Below, piece after piece: positions 1 through 6,747 of a stretch of 7,607 nucleotides of DNA (positions are counted from its first letter, which is position 1; each line of letters opens with the position of its first letter). Both the position numbers and the translations under genes were made by a program. A model generated the notes under the pieces. The model was not told the origin of the DNA and did no database searches. It was given only the letters and a program-made list of their open reading frames with translations. Source of the DNA: Spirochaetota bacterium (GTDB taxonomy: Bacteria > Spirochaetota > Spirochaetia > Treponematales > Rectinemataceae); contig JAEZSM010000174.1 in assembly GCA_023421875.1 (NCBI GenBank), positions 1 to 7,607 on the forward strand, given 5' to 3'.

Positions 1-684
1 CCCAGCATCCTGCGCCGGGGCAGGATCCTCGTCATACCCGGCGGCTTCTCCTACGCCGACGCCCTCGGCGCCGGCCGCCTCTTTGCCCTGGATATCGCCG
101 CTTTTTTCAAGGACGAAGTCAGCCGCTTCGTCGACGAAGGCAAGCCCGTCATCGGCATCTGCAACGGATTCCAGACCCTGGTCAAGGCCGGCCTCTTGCC
201 GGGCAGGCAGTTTTTTCAGACCGATGGTGAGGAGCGTCGTTTTACCCTCAGCGACAACCGCAACGGACGGTTCGAATGCCGCTGGGTCAGCCTCAAGGCC
301 GAAAAGAGCCCCTGCATCTGGACAAAGGACATCGAAGAGAGCATCGTCTGCCCGGTAGCCCACGGCGAGGGCCGCTTTCTCGCCGCCAGCCAGGCTCACC
401 TCGACGCCCTGGTTTCCGCAAACCTCGTGGCCCTGCGCTACACCCTGCCTTCGGGCGAGCCGGCCGCGGAAACATGGCCTTACAACCCCAACGGCTCGCC
501 CTACGATATCGCAGGCATCTGCAATCCCAGGGGCAACGTCCTGGGACTCATGCCCCATCCCGAGGACAATGTCATTACCGGTCCTGCAGGCCGTTCCTAT
601 CACGGCGGCAGGCAGGGGTCGGGCCTCTCACTCTTCAAGAACGGCGTTCGTCACGCCATCGAGCAAGGAGCGATATATGGTTGA
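1..684 (+). CDS. purQ: FGAM synthase, glutaminase subunit/domain PurQ (5' end missing)
   Basis: Class I glutamine amidotransferase that releases ammonia from glutamine for FGAM synthase (FGAR to FGAM, step 4). The frame is open from base 1 and ends at TGA 682-684, giving 227 visible codons. Visible motifs, numbered from base 1: PGGFSYAD (13-20), the oxyanion/nucleophile loop GICNGFQ with catalytic Cys54 (bases 160-162), PVAHGEGR (118-125), and MPHPE with His186 and Glu188 completing the triad. The family usually begins with about 40-60 more residues, so the start lies upstream. The long segment between the nucleophile and the C-terminal triad and the tail ending SLFKNGVRHA fit the longer PurQ forms rather than the compact form of about 227 residues seen in Bacillus. 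The family's usual SYGD is SYAD here. It may be free-standing or the C-terminal domain of a PurL-PurQ fusion; the cut end prevents a decision. The last 8 bases overlap purC. Confidence 0.93.
   Translation, partial: PSILRRGRILVIPGGFSYADALGAGRLFALDIAAFFKDEVSRFVDEGKPVIGICNGFQTLVKAGLLPGRQFFQTDGEERRFTLSDNRNGRFECRWVSLKAEKSPCIWTKDIEESIVCPVAHGEGRFLAASQAHLDALVSANLVALRYTLPSGEPAAETWPYNPNGSPYDIAGICNPRGNVLGLMPHPEDNVITGPAGRSYHGGRQGSGLSLFKNGVRHAIEQGAIYG
665..670 (+). promoter_or_regulatory. ribosome-binding site of purC
   Basis: AAGGAG lies 6 bases before ATG 677, inside the last codons of purQ. It decides the purC start. The same frame is open back to a potential start at 569, but those 36 extra residues lie fully inside purQ, resemble nothing in the PurC family, and have no comparable ribosome-binding sequence. 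Confidence 0.8.
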
Positions 685-1651
685 AAAACGCGAAATTCAG
701 GCAAGACTGAGCCAGGCCTTTAAAGGCCTGGCTCAGGGCAGGCTGGAAAAGCATTCGGGCAAGGTGCGGGACTGGTATACCCTCGACGATGAACAGCGCC
801 TCTTGGTGACCACGGATAGGCTTTCGGCCTTCGACCGTGTCGTCGGTGCCGTACCCTGGAAGGGCCAGGTCCTTAACGAACTTTCGGCGTGGTGGAACCG
901 AAAGAGTGCCGATATCGTGGACAACCACCTGCTTTCTGTCCCGGACCCCAATGCCTCGGTGGTCAGGCTGGCTTCGCCCCTGCCCGTGGAGGTAATCGTG
1001 CGGGGCTACATCACCGGCGTCACCTCCACAGCCCTCTGGTATCGTTACTCCCAGGGGGAGCGGAGTATTTACGGCTACTCTTTTCCCGAAGGGCTCAAAA
1101 AAAACCAGCGCCTGCCCGAGCCGATCATAACCCCCACCACCAAAGCCCTCCCCGGATTCCACGACGAACGGCTTACGGTAGCGGAAGTGGTCGAAAAGGG
1201 ATACCTGCAGAAAGCCATCTGGGAAAGGGTCATGGAAGTCTCCCTCGCGCTCTTTGACCGGGGGAGCAACATAGCCGCCGATGCGGGACTCATTCTCGTG
1301 GACACCAAGTACGAGTTTGGCCTGGCCCCCGACGGCACGCTCTTACTTATAGATGAAATCCATACCCCCGACTCTTCCCGTTTCTGGAAGGCCGAAAGTT
1401 ACCAGAAGCGCCTCGGCGAAGGCCTGGAGCCCGAGCTTTTCGACAAAGAATTCGTCCGACTCTGCTACGCCGAGGTCGGCTACCGTGGAGACGGCGAACT
1501 GCCGCTTCTTACAGACTCCGTGTGGACCGATACCGCACTTTTATACCAAAAAGCCTATGAACTCCTCACGGGCGAGCCATTCAATCCCGGGTCCTATCCG
1601 GTGGAATCCAGGCTCGTCGCCAATCTCGCCGAGAAGGGGATCGAAGTATGA
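677..1651 (+). CDS. purC: SAICAR synthetase PurC
   Basis: Phosphoribosylaminoimidazole-succinocarboxamide synthase joins CAIR and aspartate with ATP (step 7); a cytosolic enzyme. The protein is 324 residues from ATG 677, close to the longer yeast Ade1-like form (about 300) and well above the compact form of about 240. Motifs: nucleotide-binding SGKVRDWY (27-34), TTDRLSAFD (45-53), a GYITG segment (110-114), LPEPIITPTTKA (146-157) with FHDE (161-164), and the family signatures LVDTKYEFG (207-215) and DEIHTPDSSRFW (226-237). All expected active-site blocks are present. The 26 residues before SGKVRD are somewhat long, and residues 11-20 (LSQAFKGLAQ) are encoded by a perfect 30-bp palindrome. The start overlaps the purQ stop by 8 bases, and the stop overlaps purE as ATGA, which suggests coupled translation. 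An A8 run at 1097-1104 keeps the frame intact. Confidence 0.97.
   Translation: MVEKREIQARLSQAFKGLAQGRLEKHSGKVRDWYTLDDEQRLLVTTDRLSAFDRVVGAVPWKGQVLNELSAWWNRKSADIVDNHLLSVPDPNASVVRLASPLPVEVIVRGYITGVTSTALWYRYSQGERSIYGYSFPEGLKKNQRLPEPIITPTTKALPGFHDERLTVAEVVEKGYLQKAIWERVMEVSLALFDRGSNIAADAGLILVDTKYEFGLAPDGTLLLIDEIHTPDSSRFWKAESYQKRLGEGLEPELFDKEFVRLCYAEVGYRGDGELPLLTDSVWTDTALLYQKAYELLTGEPFNPGSYPVESRLVANLAEKGIEV
707..736. repeat. perfect 30-bp palindrome inside purC
   Basis: Left arm CTGAGCCAGGCCTTT (707-721) and right arm AAAGGCCTGGCTCAG (722-736) are exact reverse complements with no spacer. Pairing stops at 706/737. As RNA it can form a 13-bp stem with loop UUAA. It spans exactly codons 11-20 of purC, so both strands encode LSQAFKGLAQ in that register. 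It is not followed by a T run, so it is not an intrinsic terminator. It does not match the E. coli PurR operator or the Bacillus PurBox as I know them. A protein-binding operator, an mRNA hairpin affecting purC translation or stability, or chance are all possible. Confidence 0.9.
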
Positions 1652-2157
1652 AGAACAGAAAGGTGCTCATCCTCATGGGGGGAAAATCCGACTCGAATCA
1701 TGCAGCCCGGATAATAGATTTCCTGAACAAGTTTGGGATCCCCAGCGAAACCAGGATCGCCTCGGCACACAAGACGCCCGAAAAGCTTATGTCCATCCTC
1801 GCCGAGGAAAAGAAAAAGGGCGAGGTAGGTGTCTTCATTACCATCGCCGGCCTTTCCAACGCCCTCTCAGGCGTGGTGGAGTTCTCCACCGAGCTTCCGG
1901 TCGTAGCCTGTCCTCCTCCCAGCGAAGCCTTCGCCGGCGCGGACATCTTTTCTTCGCTGCGCATGCCCCCAGGGGTAGCCGTTGCTACCGTCCTCGATCC
2001 CAGGAACGCAGCCCTCTTCGCCGCGAAAATCCTGGCGATCGGAACGCCTGAAATCGGCGAAAAAATCAGGGCTTTCCAAAAAGAAGCACGAGACAAGATC
2101 GAGACCGACGACGCAGGCATAGGCGGCGAACTATATACCCAGGACGCTGGACGATGA
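1648..2157 (+). CDS. purE: AIR carboxylase, class II PurE
   Basis: Carboxylates aminoimidazole ribonucleotide (step 6). The protein has 169 residues. Motifs: substrate phosphate loop MGGKSDS (10-16), SAHKTP (39-44) with the catalytic-type His41, TIAGLSNALSG (65-75), then ACPPPSEAFAGADIFSSLRMP (87-107), and the C-terminal DPRNAALFAAKIL. Class I enzymes (N5-CAIR mutases working with PurK) typically have SAHR and GGAAHLPG. The SAHK and SNALSG/CPPPS pattern is that of class II, characterised in Treponema denticola and in animals, which uses CO2 directly. I therefore infer EC 4.1.1.21 activity with no need for PurK, and no purK is in the window. Leu69 replaces the Arg that I recall in the class II AGRSNALSG motif. 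ATG 1648 overlaps the purC TGA (ATGA); AAGGGG at 1634-1639 can serve as ribosome-binding site. Confidence 0.95.
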   Translation: MKNRKVLILMGGKSDSNHAARIIDFLNKFGIPSETRIASAHKTPEKLMSILAEEKKKGEVGVFITIAGLSNALSGVVEFSTELPVVACPPPSEAFAGADIFSSLRMPPGVAVATVLDPRNAALFAAKILAIGTPEIGEKIRAFQKEARDKIETDDAGIGGELYTQDAGR

Positions 2158-3584
2158 ATCCCTTCTTGCCCCCTCCTTTTGCCGAGGCTAAGGAAGAGTG
2201 TGGCGTCATGGCCATTTATGCGCCCGGCAGGGACGCAGCCCGGCTCATCTATTACGGACTTTTCGCCCTCCAGCACAGGGGCCAGGAGTCCGCGGGCATC
2301 GCTGCCTTCGATGAACATTCACTGACCGTAAAGAAAAATCAGGGCCTTGTGTCCCAGGTTTTTTCCGAAGCCGATATCGAAAGCCTCTCCGGGCCTCTGG
2401 CGATAGGACACAACCGCTACTCCACCACCGGCAGCTCGAGCAGCAGGAACATTCAGCCCTTTCTTATCGATTCCAAATACGGACCCATGGCGCTGGCCCA
2501 CAACGGCAATCTGGTGAACGCCGGTGAAATCCGGATCAGGCTCCTGGACAAGGGCGTAGGTCTCACCTCGGCCAGCGACACCGAGCTCATGATCATGGAT
2601 CTGGCCGGCTCTCCAAAACGCCTCTGGATGAGCAGGATCAAGGCAGCGATGGGCGGCTGGACCGGAGCCTTTTCCTTTGTCCTTCTCACCAGGGAAGGAG
2701 TCTTCGCCGCCAGAGATCCCTGGGGTCTGCGCCCCCTTGCCTACGGATTTACCGCCGAAAAAGCCTTCGTGGCGGCTTCCGAGACCTGTGCCCTTTCCAC
2801 CCTAGGCTGCCGAGAAATCCATGAAATCGAGCCTGGCCAGATCGTCTTCTGCGACAACAAAGGCAGGATCAGCAGCGATAAACTGACTGGTCTCAAGGCT
2901 AAGGGCATCAGACAGGCCTCCTGCCTTTTCGAGTTTGTCTATTTTTCCCGCCCCGACTCGGTATGGAACGGGCTTTCCGTTCACGAAGTGCGACGGATCT
3001 TCGGCGCCCGCCTCGCCATCGACTCGCCGGTGGACGCCGACCTGGTCATCCCCGTTCCCGATTCGTCCATCTCCGCCGCCATAGGCTATTCCGAAGCCTC
3101 GGGCATCCCCTACGGCGAAGCGTTCGTAAAGAACCGTTATATCGGCAGAACCTTTATCGAACCCTCAAATTTCCTGCGCAAGCGGGGCGTTTCCCTCAAG
3201 TTCAACGTGCTGACCGATTCGGTGAGAGGGAAGCGAATCGTCGTAATCGATGATTCAATTGTCCGGGGCAACACTATCAGGCCCCTGGTCGCGCTGCTTA
3301 AAAATGCCGGCGCCAGGGAAGTCCACGTACGCGTTTCCAGCCCCCCGGTGCGGTTCCCTTGCATGATGGGCGTCGATATGGGAGAGCGGAAAGACCTGAT
3401 CGCCAATATTCTGCCCCTGGAAGATTTGGCCAAGTGGAGCGGGGCCGAGTCCCTGGCCTACCTTTCCCTGGAAGCAGCGGGCAAGGCTGTGGGAGACCTT
3501 GGCGCGTACTGCACCGCCTGCTTCTCCGGCGAGTACCCCTTTGACGTTGATTTCTCCGAGGCCAAGGACCGTTTTGAATTCTAG
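2154..3584 (+). CDS. purF: amidophosphoribosyltransferase PurF
   Basis: Glutamine PRPP amidotransferase makes phosphoribosylamine, the first committed and usually feedback-inhibited step. It has 476 residues, the normal length. The N-terminal Ntn glutaminase domain starts at Cys16 in EECGVMAIYA, so a 15-residue propeptide should be removed to expose the nucleophile, as in Bacillus PurF. Other blocks are LQHRGQESAG (39-48), GHNRYST (85-91) and AHNGNL (115-120). The C-terminal phosphoribosyltransferase domain carries the PRPP loop VVIDDSIVRGNT (363-374). Cys257, Cys403, Cys453 and Cys456 sit in the contexts of the four [4Fe-4S] ligands of the Bacillus enzyme (CLFEFVYFSRPDS, PPVRFPC, CTAC). This is therefore the iron-sulfur, propeptide type, not the cluster-free E. 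coli type. The start is an ATGA overlap with purE and has only a weak AGGA (2141-2144), so translation probably depends on coupling. Confidence 0.97.
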   Translation: MNPFLPPPFAEAKEECGVMAIYAPGRDAARLIYYGLFALQHRGQESAGIAAFDEHSLTVKKNQGLVSQVFSEADIESLSGPLAIGHNRYSTTGSSSSRNIQPFLIDSKYGPMALAHNGNLVNAGEIRIRLLDKGVGLTSASDTELMIMDLAGSPKRLWMSRIKAAMGGWTGAFSFVLLTREGVFAARDPWGLRPLAYGFTAEKAFVAASETCALSTLGCREIHEIEPGQIVFCDNKGRISSDKLTGLKAKGIRQASCLFEFVYFSRPDSVWNGLSVHEVRRIFGARLAIDSPVDADLVIPVPDSSISAAIGYSEASGIPYGEAFVKNRYIGRTFIEPSNFLRKRGVSLKFNVLTDSVRGKRIVVIDDSIVRGNTIRPLVALLKNAGAREVHVRVSSPPVRFPCMMGVDMGERKDLIANILPLEDLAKWSGAESLAYLSLEAAGKAVGDLGAYCTACFSGEYPFDVDFSEAKDRFEF

Positions 3585-3599
3585 CCCTCTCGAAGCATG

Positions 3600-3608
3600 A
3601 AGGAAGGA
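3600..3608 (+). promoter_or_regulatory. double ribosome-binding site of purD-purM
   Basis: Two overlapping AAGGA copies (3600-3604 and 3604-3608) precede ATG 3616 by 11 and 7 bases. They lie in the 31-base purF/purD-purM gap, the only non-overlapping junction longer than 4 bases. This gives the fused gene its own strong initiation signal rather than reliance on coupling to purF. I saw no promoter or terminator in the gap. Confidence 0.75.
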
Positions 3609-3615
3609 TAGCACT

Positions 3616-6042
3616 ATGAACCTGCTTGTTGTCGGATCGGGAGCCAGGGAACATACCCTGGCCTGGAAACTCTCCAGTTCCAGCCTCGCCGGCCGGCTCT
3701 ACTGCGCTCCGGGTAATGCCGGCACCGCTAGTCTGGGCACCAATCTGAATATCCGGGCGGACGACATCCCCGGCATTCTCCAGGCAGTCCTCGACTACGG
3801 CATCGATATGGTCGTCGTTGGACCAGAGCTTCCCCTTTCCCTGGGCCTGGCTGACCAGCTTCAGAAGCTTCGCCCAGCCAGGCCCCCGCTCTGTTTTGGA
3901 CCCAGCGCAGCGGCGGCGCGCATAGAATCCTCTAAAAGCTTCGCAAAATCTTTCATGCGGCGGCACGGCATTTCAACCGCCGAATTCAAGATCTTCAACA
4001 ATGCGGACGATGCTCTGCGCTTCGTCCAGTCACCGCCCTGGCCCTTTGTCATAAAGGCGACAGGCCTGGCTTCAGGCAAGGGGGTTTTCCTCCCCGACAG
4101 TCCTGAGGAAGCCATAGTCGTTATCGAGTCCCTCATGAAAGAAAAGAGCTTAGGCGATGCGGGCTCGGAGCTGGTCATTGAAGAAAGACTAACAGGGGAG
4201 GAACTCTCCCTTCTGGGTTTCTGCGACGGCAACAGCGTCAAGGCAATGCCGCCTTCCCAGGATCACAAGCGCCTTTTAGAAAACGATATAGGACCCAACA
4301 CGGGGGGTATGGGCGCTATCGCCGCAGCTTCCCCTGGGGCGATGGCCAAGGCCCAGGCTTTAGCCGAAACCTTCCTTCTCAAAGCCTGCCGAGGACTAGC
4401 CGAGGAAGCTTCGCCCTTCGTCGGCACCCTCTATGTCGGCCTCATCATGACCAAGGACGGGCCTAAAGCCTTAGAGTACAACTGCCGTTTCGGCGACCCA
4501 GAGACCCAGGCCCTCTTGCCCCTGCTGGACTCCGATCTGGGAGAGCTCATGGTCGCCTGTGTCCAGGGAAGGTTGGATAGCTACCCTATCCAATGGAAGC
4601 ACGGTGCCTGCGCCACCGTGGTTCTCGCCTCCGAGGGCTATGCCCAGAGTTCTGAGCCCGACCAAGCCCGCGCTCTGGTCGATTTTGGTGGAGCAGCTGA
4701 CAGTTTCGTCTTCCATGGTGCCACTCGCCTCTCCAGTTCAGGCGACCTCTTGGCCGTAGGCGGACGTCTGCTCTCAGTCTCTGCCTGGGCTGACTCCCTT
4801 TCGGCCGCCCTTCGGGCGGCCTACTCCCGCCTCGCCCTCATCGACCTGCCCAGAAGCAGGTACAGAAGGGATATCGGCAGGGGCAGAAGCCTCGTGGCGG
4901 ATTTTAGCGGCGCAAGCCCCGCCGCGGCCCGCAGCACAAAGGCGAAAGATAGCGCTGCCAGCAGGTACGCCGCGGCGGGCGTGGACATCGAAGCGGGGGA
5001 AAAGGCCGTGGAGCTCATGGCTGCGGCGGTGCGCTCCACCTATGGACCGGAGGTTCTGGCGGGCATAGGCTCCTTCGGCGGCATGTACGATGCCGCGGGC
5101 CTCGCGGGCATGGAAGAACCTGTCCTTGTAGCCTCTACCGACGGCGTAGGCACCAAGGTAAAGCTCGCCTCCCAGTTTGAAAGCTTTTCCACCATAGGCA
5201 TGGATATAGTCAATCACTGCGTGGATGACATCCTGGTCCAGGGCGCCAAGCCCCTCTTCTTCCTGGACTACATCGCCTCGTCCAGGCTCGAACCATCCAT
5301 GGTCGCCGCTGCGGTCGCCGGCATGGCCGAAGCATGCAGGAATTCCGGCTGCGCCCTCATTGGGGGCGAGACCGCCGAGATGCCCGGGGTGTATCTCCCT
5401 GACGAATTCGACCTGGCGGGAGCTATCGTCGGTGTGGTGGAGAAAGGCCGAAGACTGCCTTTGGCAGAGATCAAGGCCGGGGATCTCCTGGTGGGCTTTT
5501 CTTCTAGCGGGCTCCATACCAACGGATTCTCCCTGGCCCGCAGCGTCTTTTCCGACGAGGATTACCTGAACCATGAGAAGATCCTCGGCAAGCCGCTCCA
5601 CCAAGCCCTTTTGGAGCCTCATCGTTCGTATCTTCAGCTTTTGTACCCAATTCTCGACAAAAGACCGGGCATGATAAAAGCCCTTGCCCACATAACCGGC
5701 GGAGGCTTTGAAGGCAATGTGCCCAGAGTCCTTCCCGGCAACCTCGATGCTCGACTGCGGGCCGATTCCTGGCCTATGCCGCCCCTTTTCAGGCTCATCA
5801 TGGAAAAGGGAAGGGTGCAACCCGCGGAAATGTACAGGGTCTTCAACATGGGCATCGGCATGGTCGCCGTACTAGCCCCGGGAAATGTTGAAACCCTTTT
5901 AAGCCTAGTACAGGAAAAAGCCTATCTCATCGGCGAACTAGTCCCGGGAGAAGGCAAAGCCATCCTCGATGGGCTGCCGAGGCTGATCCAGGGAGCTAAT
6001 GAAGCTCCGGCAGCCCCTTCCAAGAAAGGAATGTCACAATGA
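3616..6042 (+). CDS. purD-purM: bifunctional GAR synthetase / AIR synthetase (PurD-PurM fusion)
   Basis: An 808-residue fusion of two cytosolic enzymes. PurD (about 1-420; bases 3616-4875) joins phosphoribosylamine and glycine with ATP (step 2). It shows VGSGAREHTLAWKL (6-19), ATP-grasp IKATGLASGKGV (146-157), PSQDHKR (213-219), GPNTGGMGA (226-234) and LEYNCRFGDPETQALLPLL (286-304). PurM (about 449-790; from about base 4960) closes the imidazole ring of FGAM to give AIR (step 5). It shows GVDIEAGEKAVELM (455-468), GSFGGMYD (485-492), ASTDGVGTKVKLA (506-518), GMDIVNHCVDDILVQGAKP (528-546), GGETAEMPGVY (583-593), SSSGLHTNGFSLAR (629-642) and HITGGGFEGNVPRVLP (692-707). Residues 421-448 form an Ala/Ser/Lys/Arg-rich linker with no stop or frameshift. 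The order is that of yeast Ade5,7 and of animal GART, whose third domain (PurN) is the next gene here. A low-complexity tail (793-808) ends the protein. Every main motif of both enzymes is present, so both activities are expected. Confidence 0.97.
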   Translation: MNLLVVGSGAREHTLAWKLSSSSLAGRLYCAPGNAGTASLGTNLNIRADDIPGILQAVLDYGIDMVVVGPELPLSLGLADQLQKLRPARPPLCFGPSAAAARIESSKSFAKSFMRRHGISTAEFKIFNNADDALRFVQSPPWPFVIKATGLASGKGVFLPDSPEEAIVVIESLMKEKSLGDAGSELVIEERLTGEELSLLGFCDGNSVKAMPPSQDHKRLLENDIGPNTGGMGAIAAASPGAMAKAQALAETFLLKACRGLAEEASPFVGTLYVGLIMTKDGPKALEYNCRFGDPETQALLPLLDSDLGELMVACVQGRLDSYPIQWKHGACATVVLASEGYAQSSEPDQARALVDFGGAADSFVFHGATRLSSSGDLLAVGGRLLSVSAWADSLSAALRAAYSRLALIDLPRSRYRRDIGRGRSLVADFSGASPAAARSTKAKDSAASRYAAAGVDIEAGEKAVELMAAAVRSTYGPEVLAGIGSFGGMYDAAGLAGMEEPVLVASTDGVGTKVKLASQFESFSTIGMDIVNHCVDDILVQGAKPLFFLDYIASSRLEPSMVAAAVAGMAEACRNSGCALIGGETAEMPGVYLPDEFDLAGAIVGVVEKGRRLPLAEIKAGDLLVGFSSSGLHTNGFSLARSVFSDEDYLNHEKILGKPLHQALLEPHRSYLQLLYPILDKRPGMIKALAHITGGGFEGNVPRVLPGNLDARLRADSWPMPPLFRLIMEKGRVQPAEMYRVFNMGIGMVAVLAPGNVETLLSLVQEKAYLIGELVPGEGKAILDGLPRLIQGANEAPAAPSKKGMSQ
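4803..4821. repeat. short GC-rich hairpin near the end of the PurD domain
   Basis: GGCCGCCC (4803-4810) and GGGCGGCC (4814-4821) are exact reverse complements around the spacer TTC, encoding part of SAALRAA in PurD residues 396-402. It has no T run and no stop codon nearby, so it is not a terminator. An 8-bp arm is only mildly surprising in GC-rich coding sequence and could be chance. Confidence 0.6.
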
Positions 6043-6743
6043 GCCCCCAGGACAGCGCTCCCGCGCCGCTTAGCTCCCAAAACCCCGATTGTCATGCCTC
6101 CGGTTCCCAAAAAGCCCGGTTCGTCATTCTCGTATCGGGCAGGGGCAGCAATCTCCAAGCCTTTTTGGACGCATCACTGAGCGGAAGCCTGGATGCCCGG
6201 GCGATCTTCGTGGTTTCTTCCGAAGCCGATGCGCCAGCCCTGGAAAGAGCCAGAAAAGTCGGCGTGCCTGCCCAGGCTTTTCCTTACAGCCGGGACCCCA
6301 GCCTGAACAGAGACGCCTCACGCCGGCTTTACGACGAGCGGCTGGCCGATCTTATCCAGCCCTGGAAGCCCGACTACATTTTCCTCTTGGGCTGGATGCG
6401 CATTTTAAGCAACGCCTTTGTTCGCCGATTCCCCGGGCGAATCTATAACCTGCATCCTGCGCTGCCCGGTTGCTTCCCCGGCACCGGTTCCATCCAGCGG
6501 GCCTGGGAAGCCTCAAGGCGGGGAGAGATCGACCACAGCGGAGCCATGGTTCACCTGGTTCCCGACGAGGGCGTTGATACTGGCCCGGTCCTGGAATCGG
6601 AAACGCTCGGCATTTCTCCCGGCCAGAGCCTGGAAGATTTCGAAGCCGAAATGCATAGGCTGGAACACAGACTGGTGCTGCGAGCAGCCGCAAGGCTCTC
6701 CGCTGCGCTCGATAAAACTGCAAACGATGTACAAGGAGGTTGA
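6039..6743 (+). CDS. purN: GAR formyltransferase PurN (10-formyl-THF dependent)
   Basis: Transfers a formyl group from 10-formyltetrahydrofolate to GAR (step 3). It has 234 residues against about 190-212 in typical single-domain PurN. Motifs: phosphate-binding VSGRGSNLQAF (32-42), FLLGWMRILS (115-124), NLHPALPG (137-144) with catalytic Asn137 and His139, and VHLVPDEGVDTGPVL (171-185) with Asp180. These match E. coli Asn106, His108 and Asp144. The loop after NLHP reads ALPGCFPGTGSIQRA, the PG-type variant rather than the LLP..PG of E. coli. Residues 1-25 form a Pro/Ser/Gln-rich extension that looks disordered. No in-frame ATG, GTG or TTG lies between 6039 and the first motif, so the start is fixed. 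ATG 6039 overlaps the purD-purM stop (ATGA), with AAAGGA at 6025-6030 as ribosome-binding site. Confidence 0.95.
   Translation: MSPQDSAPAPLSSQNPDCHASGSQKARFVILVSGRGSNLQAFLDASLSGSLDARAIFVVSSEADAPALERARKVGVPAQAFPYSRDPSLNRDASRRLYDERLADLIQPWKPDYIFLLGWMRILSNAFVRRFPGRIYNLHPALPGCFPGTGSIQRAWEASRRGEIDHSGAMVHLVPDEGVDTGPVLESETLGISPGQSLEDFEAEMHRLEHRLVLRAAARLSAALDKTANDVQGG
6733..6740 (+). promoter_or_regulatory. ribosome-binding site of purH
   Basis: AAGGAGGT, essentially the anti-16S consensus, lies in the last purN codons and ends 7 bases before ATG 6748. It selects 6748 rather than the out-of-frame ATG at 6743, which overlaps the purN stop. It is the strongest such site in the window. Confidence 0.85.
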
Positions 6744-6747
6744 TGCT

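Noticed and set aside
569..676. Upstream extension of purC by 36 residues from 569
   Set aside because: It lies wholly inside purQ, has no family similarity, and ATG 677 has AAGGAG at the right distance.
1097..1105. A8 run giving A_AAA_AAC in the purC frame, a canonical -1 slippery heptamer
   Set aside because: The zero frame continues through well-conserved PurC motifs. The -1 product would be a truncated protein with about 50 unrelated residues, and I saw no clear stimulatory structure. Lys-Lys-Asn coding explains it.
3597..3611. Four-codon mini-ORF (MKEG, stop) just before purD-purM
   Set aside because: Its codons are the AAGGAAGGA ribosome-binding sequence itself; an ATG before a purine-rich site makes such a frame by chance.
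3298..3966. 222-residue minus-strand open frame across the purF/purD-purM junction
   Set aside because: Arg/Pro/Gly-rich composition typical of a shadow frame, and it lies opposite conserved coding sequence of both genes.
4774..5820. 348-residue open frame on the minus strand opposite purD-purM
   Set aside because: It is antisense to strongly conserved PurD/PurM motifs, shows no recognisable domain, and long antisense frames are common in GC-rich genes.
6743..6745. ATG overlapping the purN stop as purH start
   Set aside because: It is out of frame with all PurH motifs; ATG 6748 is in frame and correctly spaced from AAGGAGGT.
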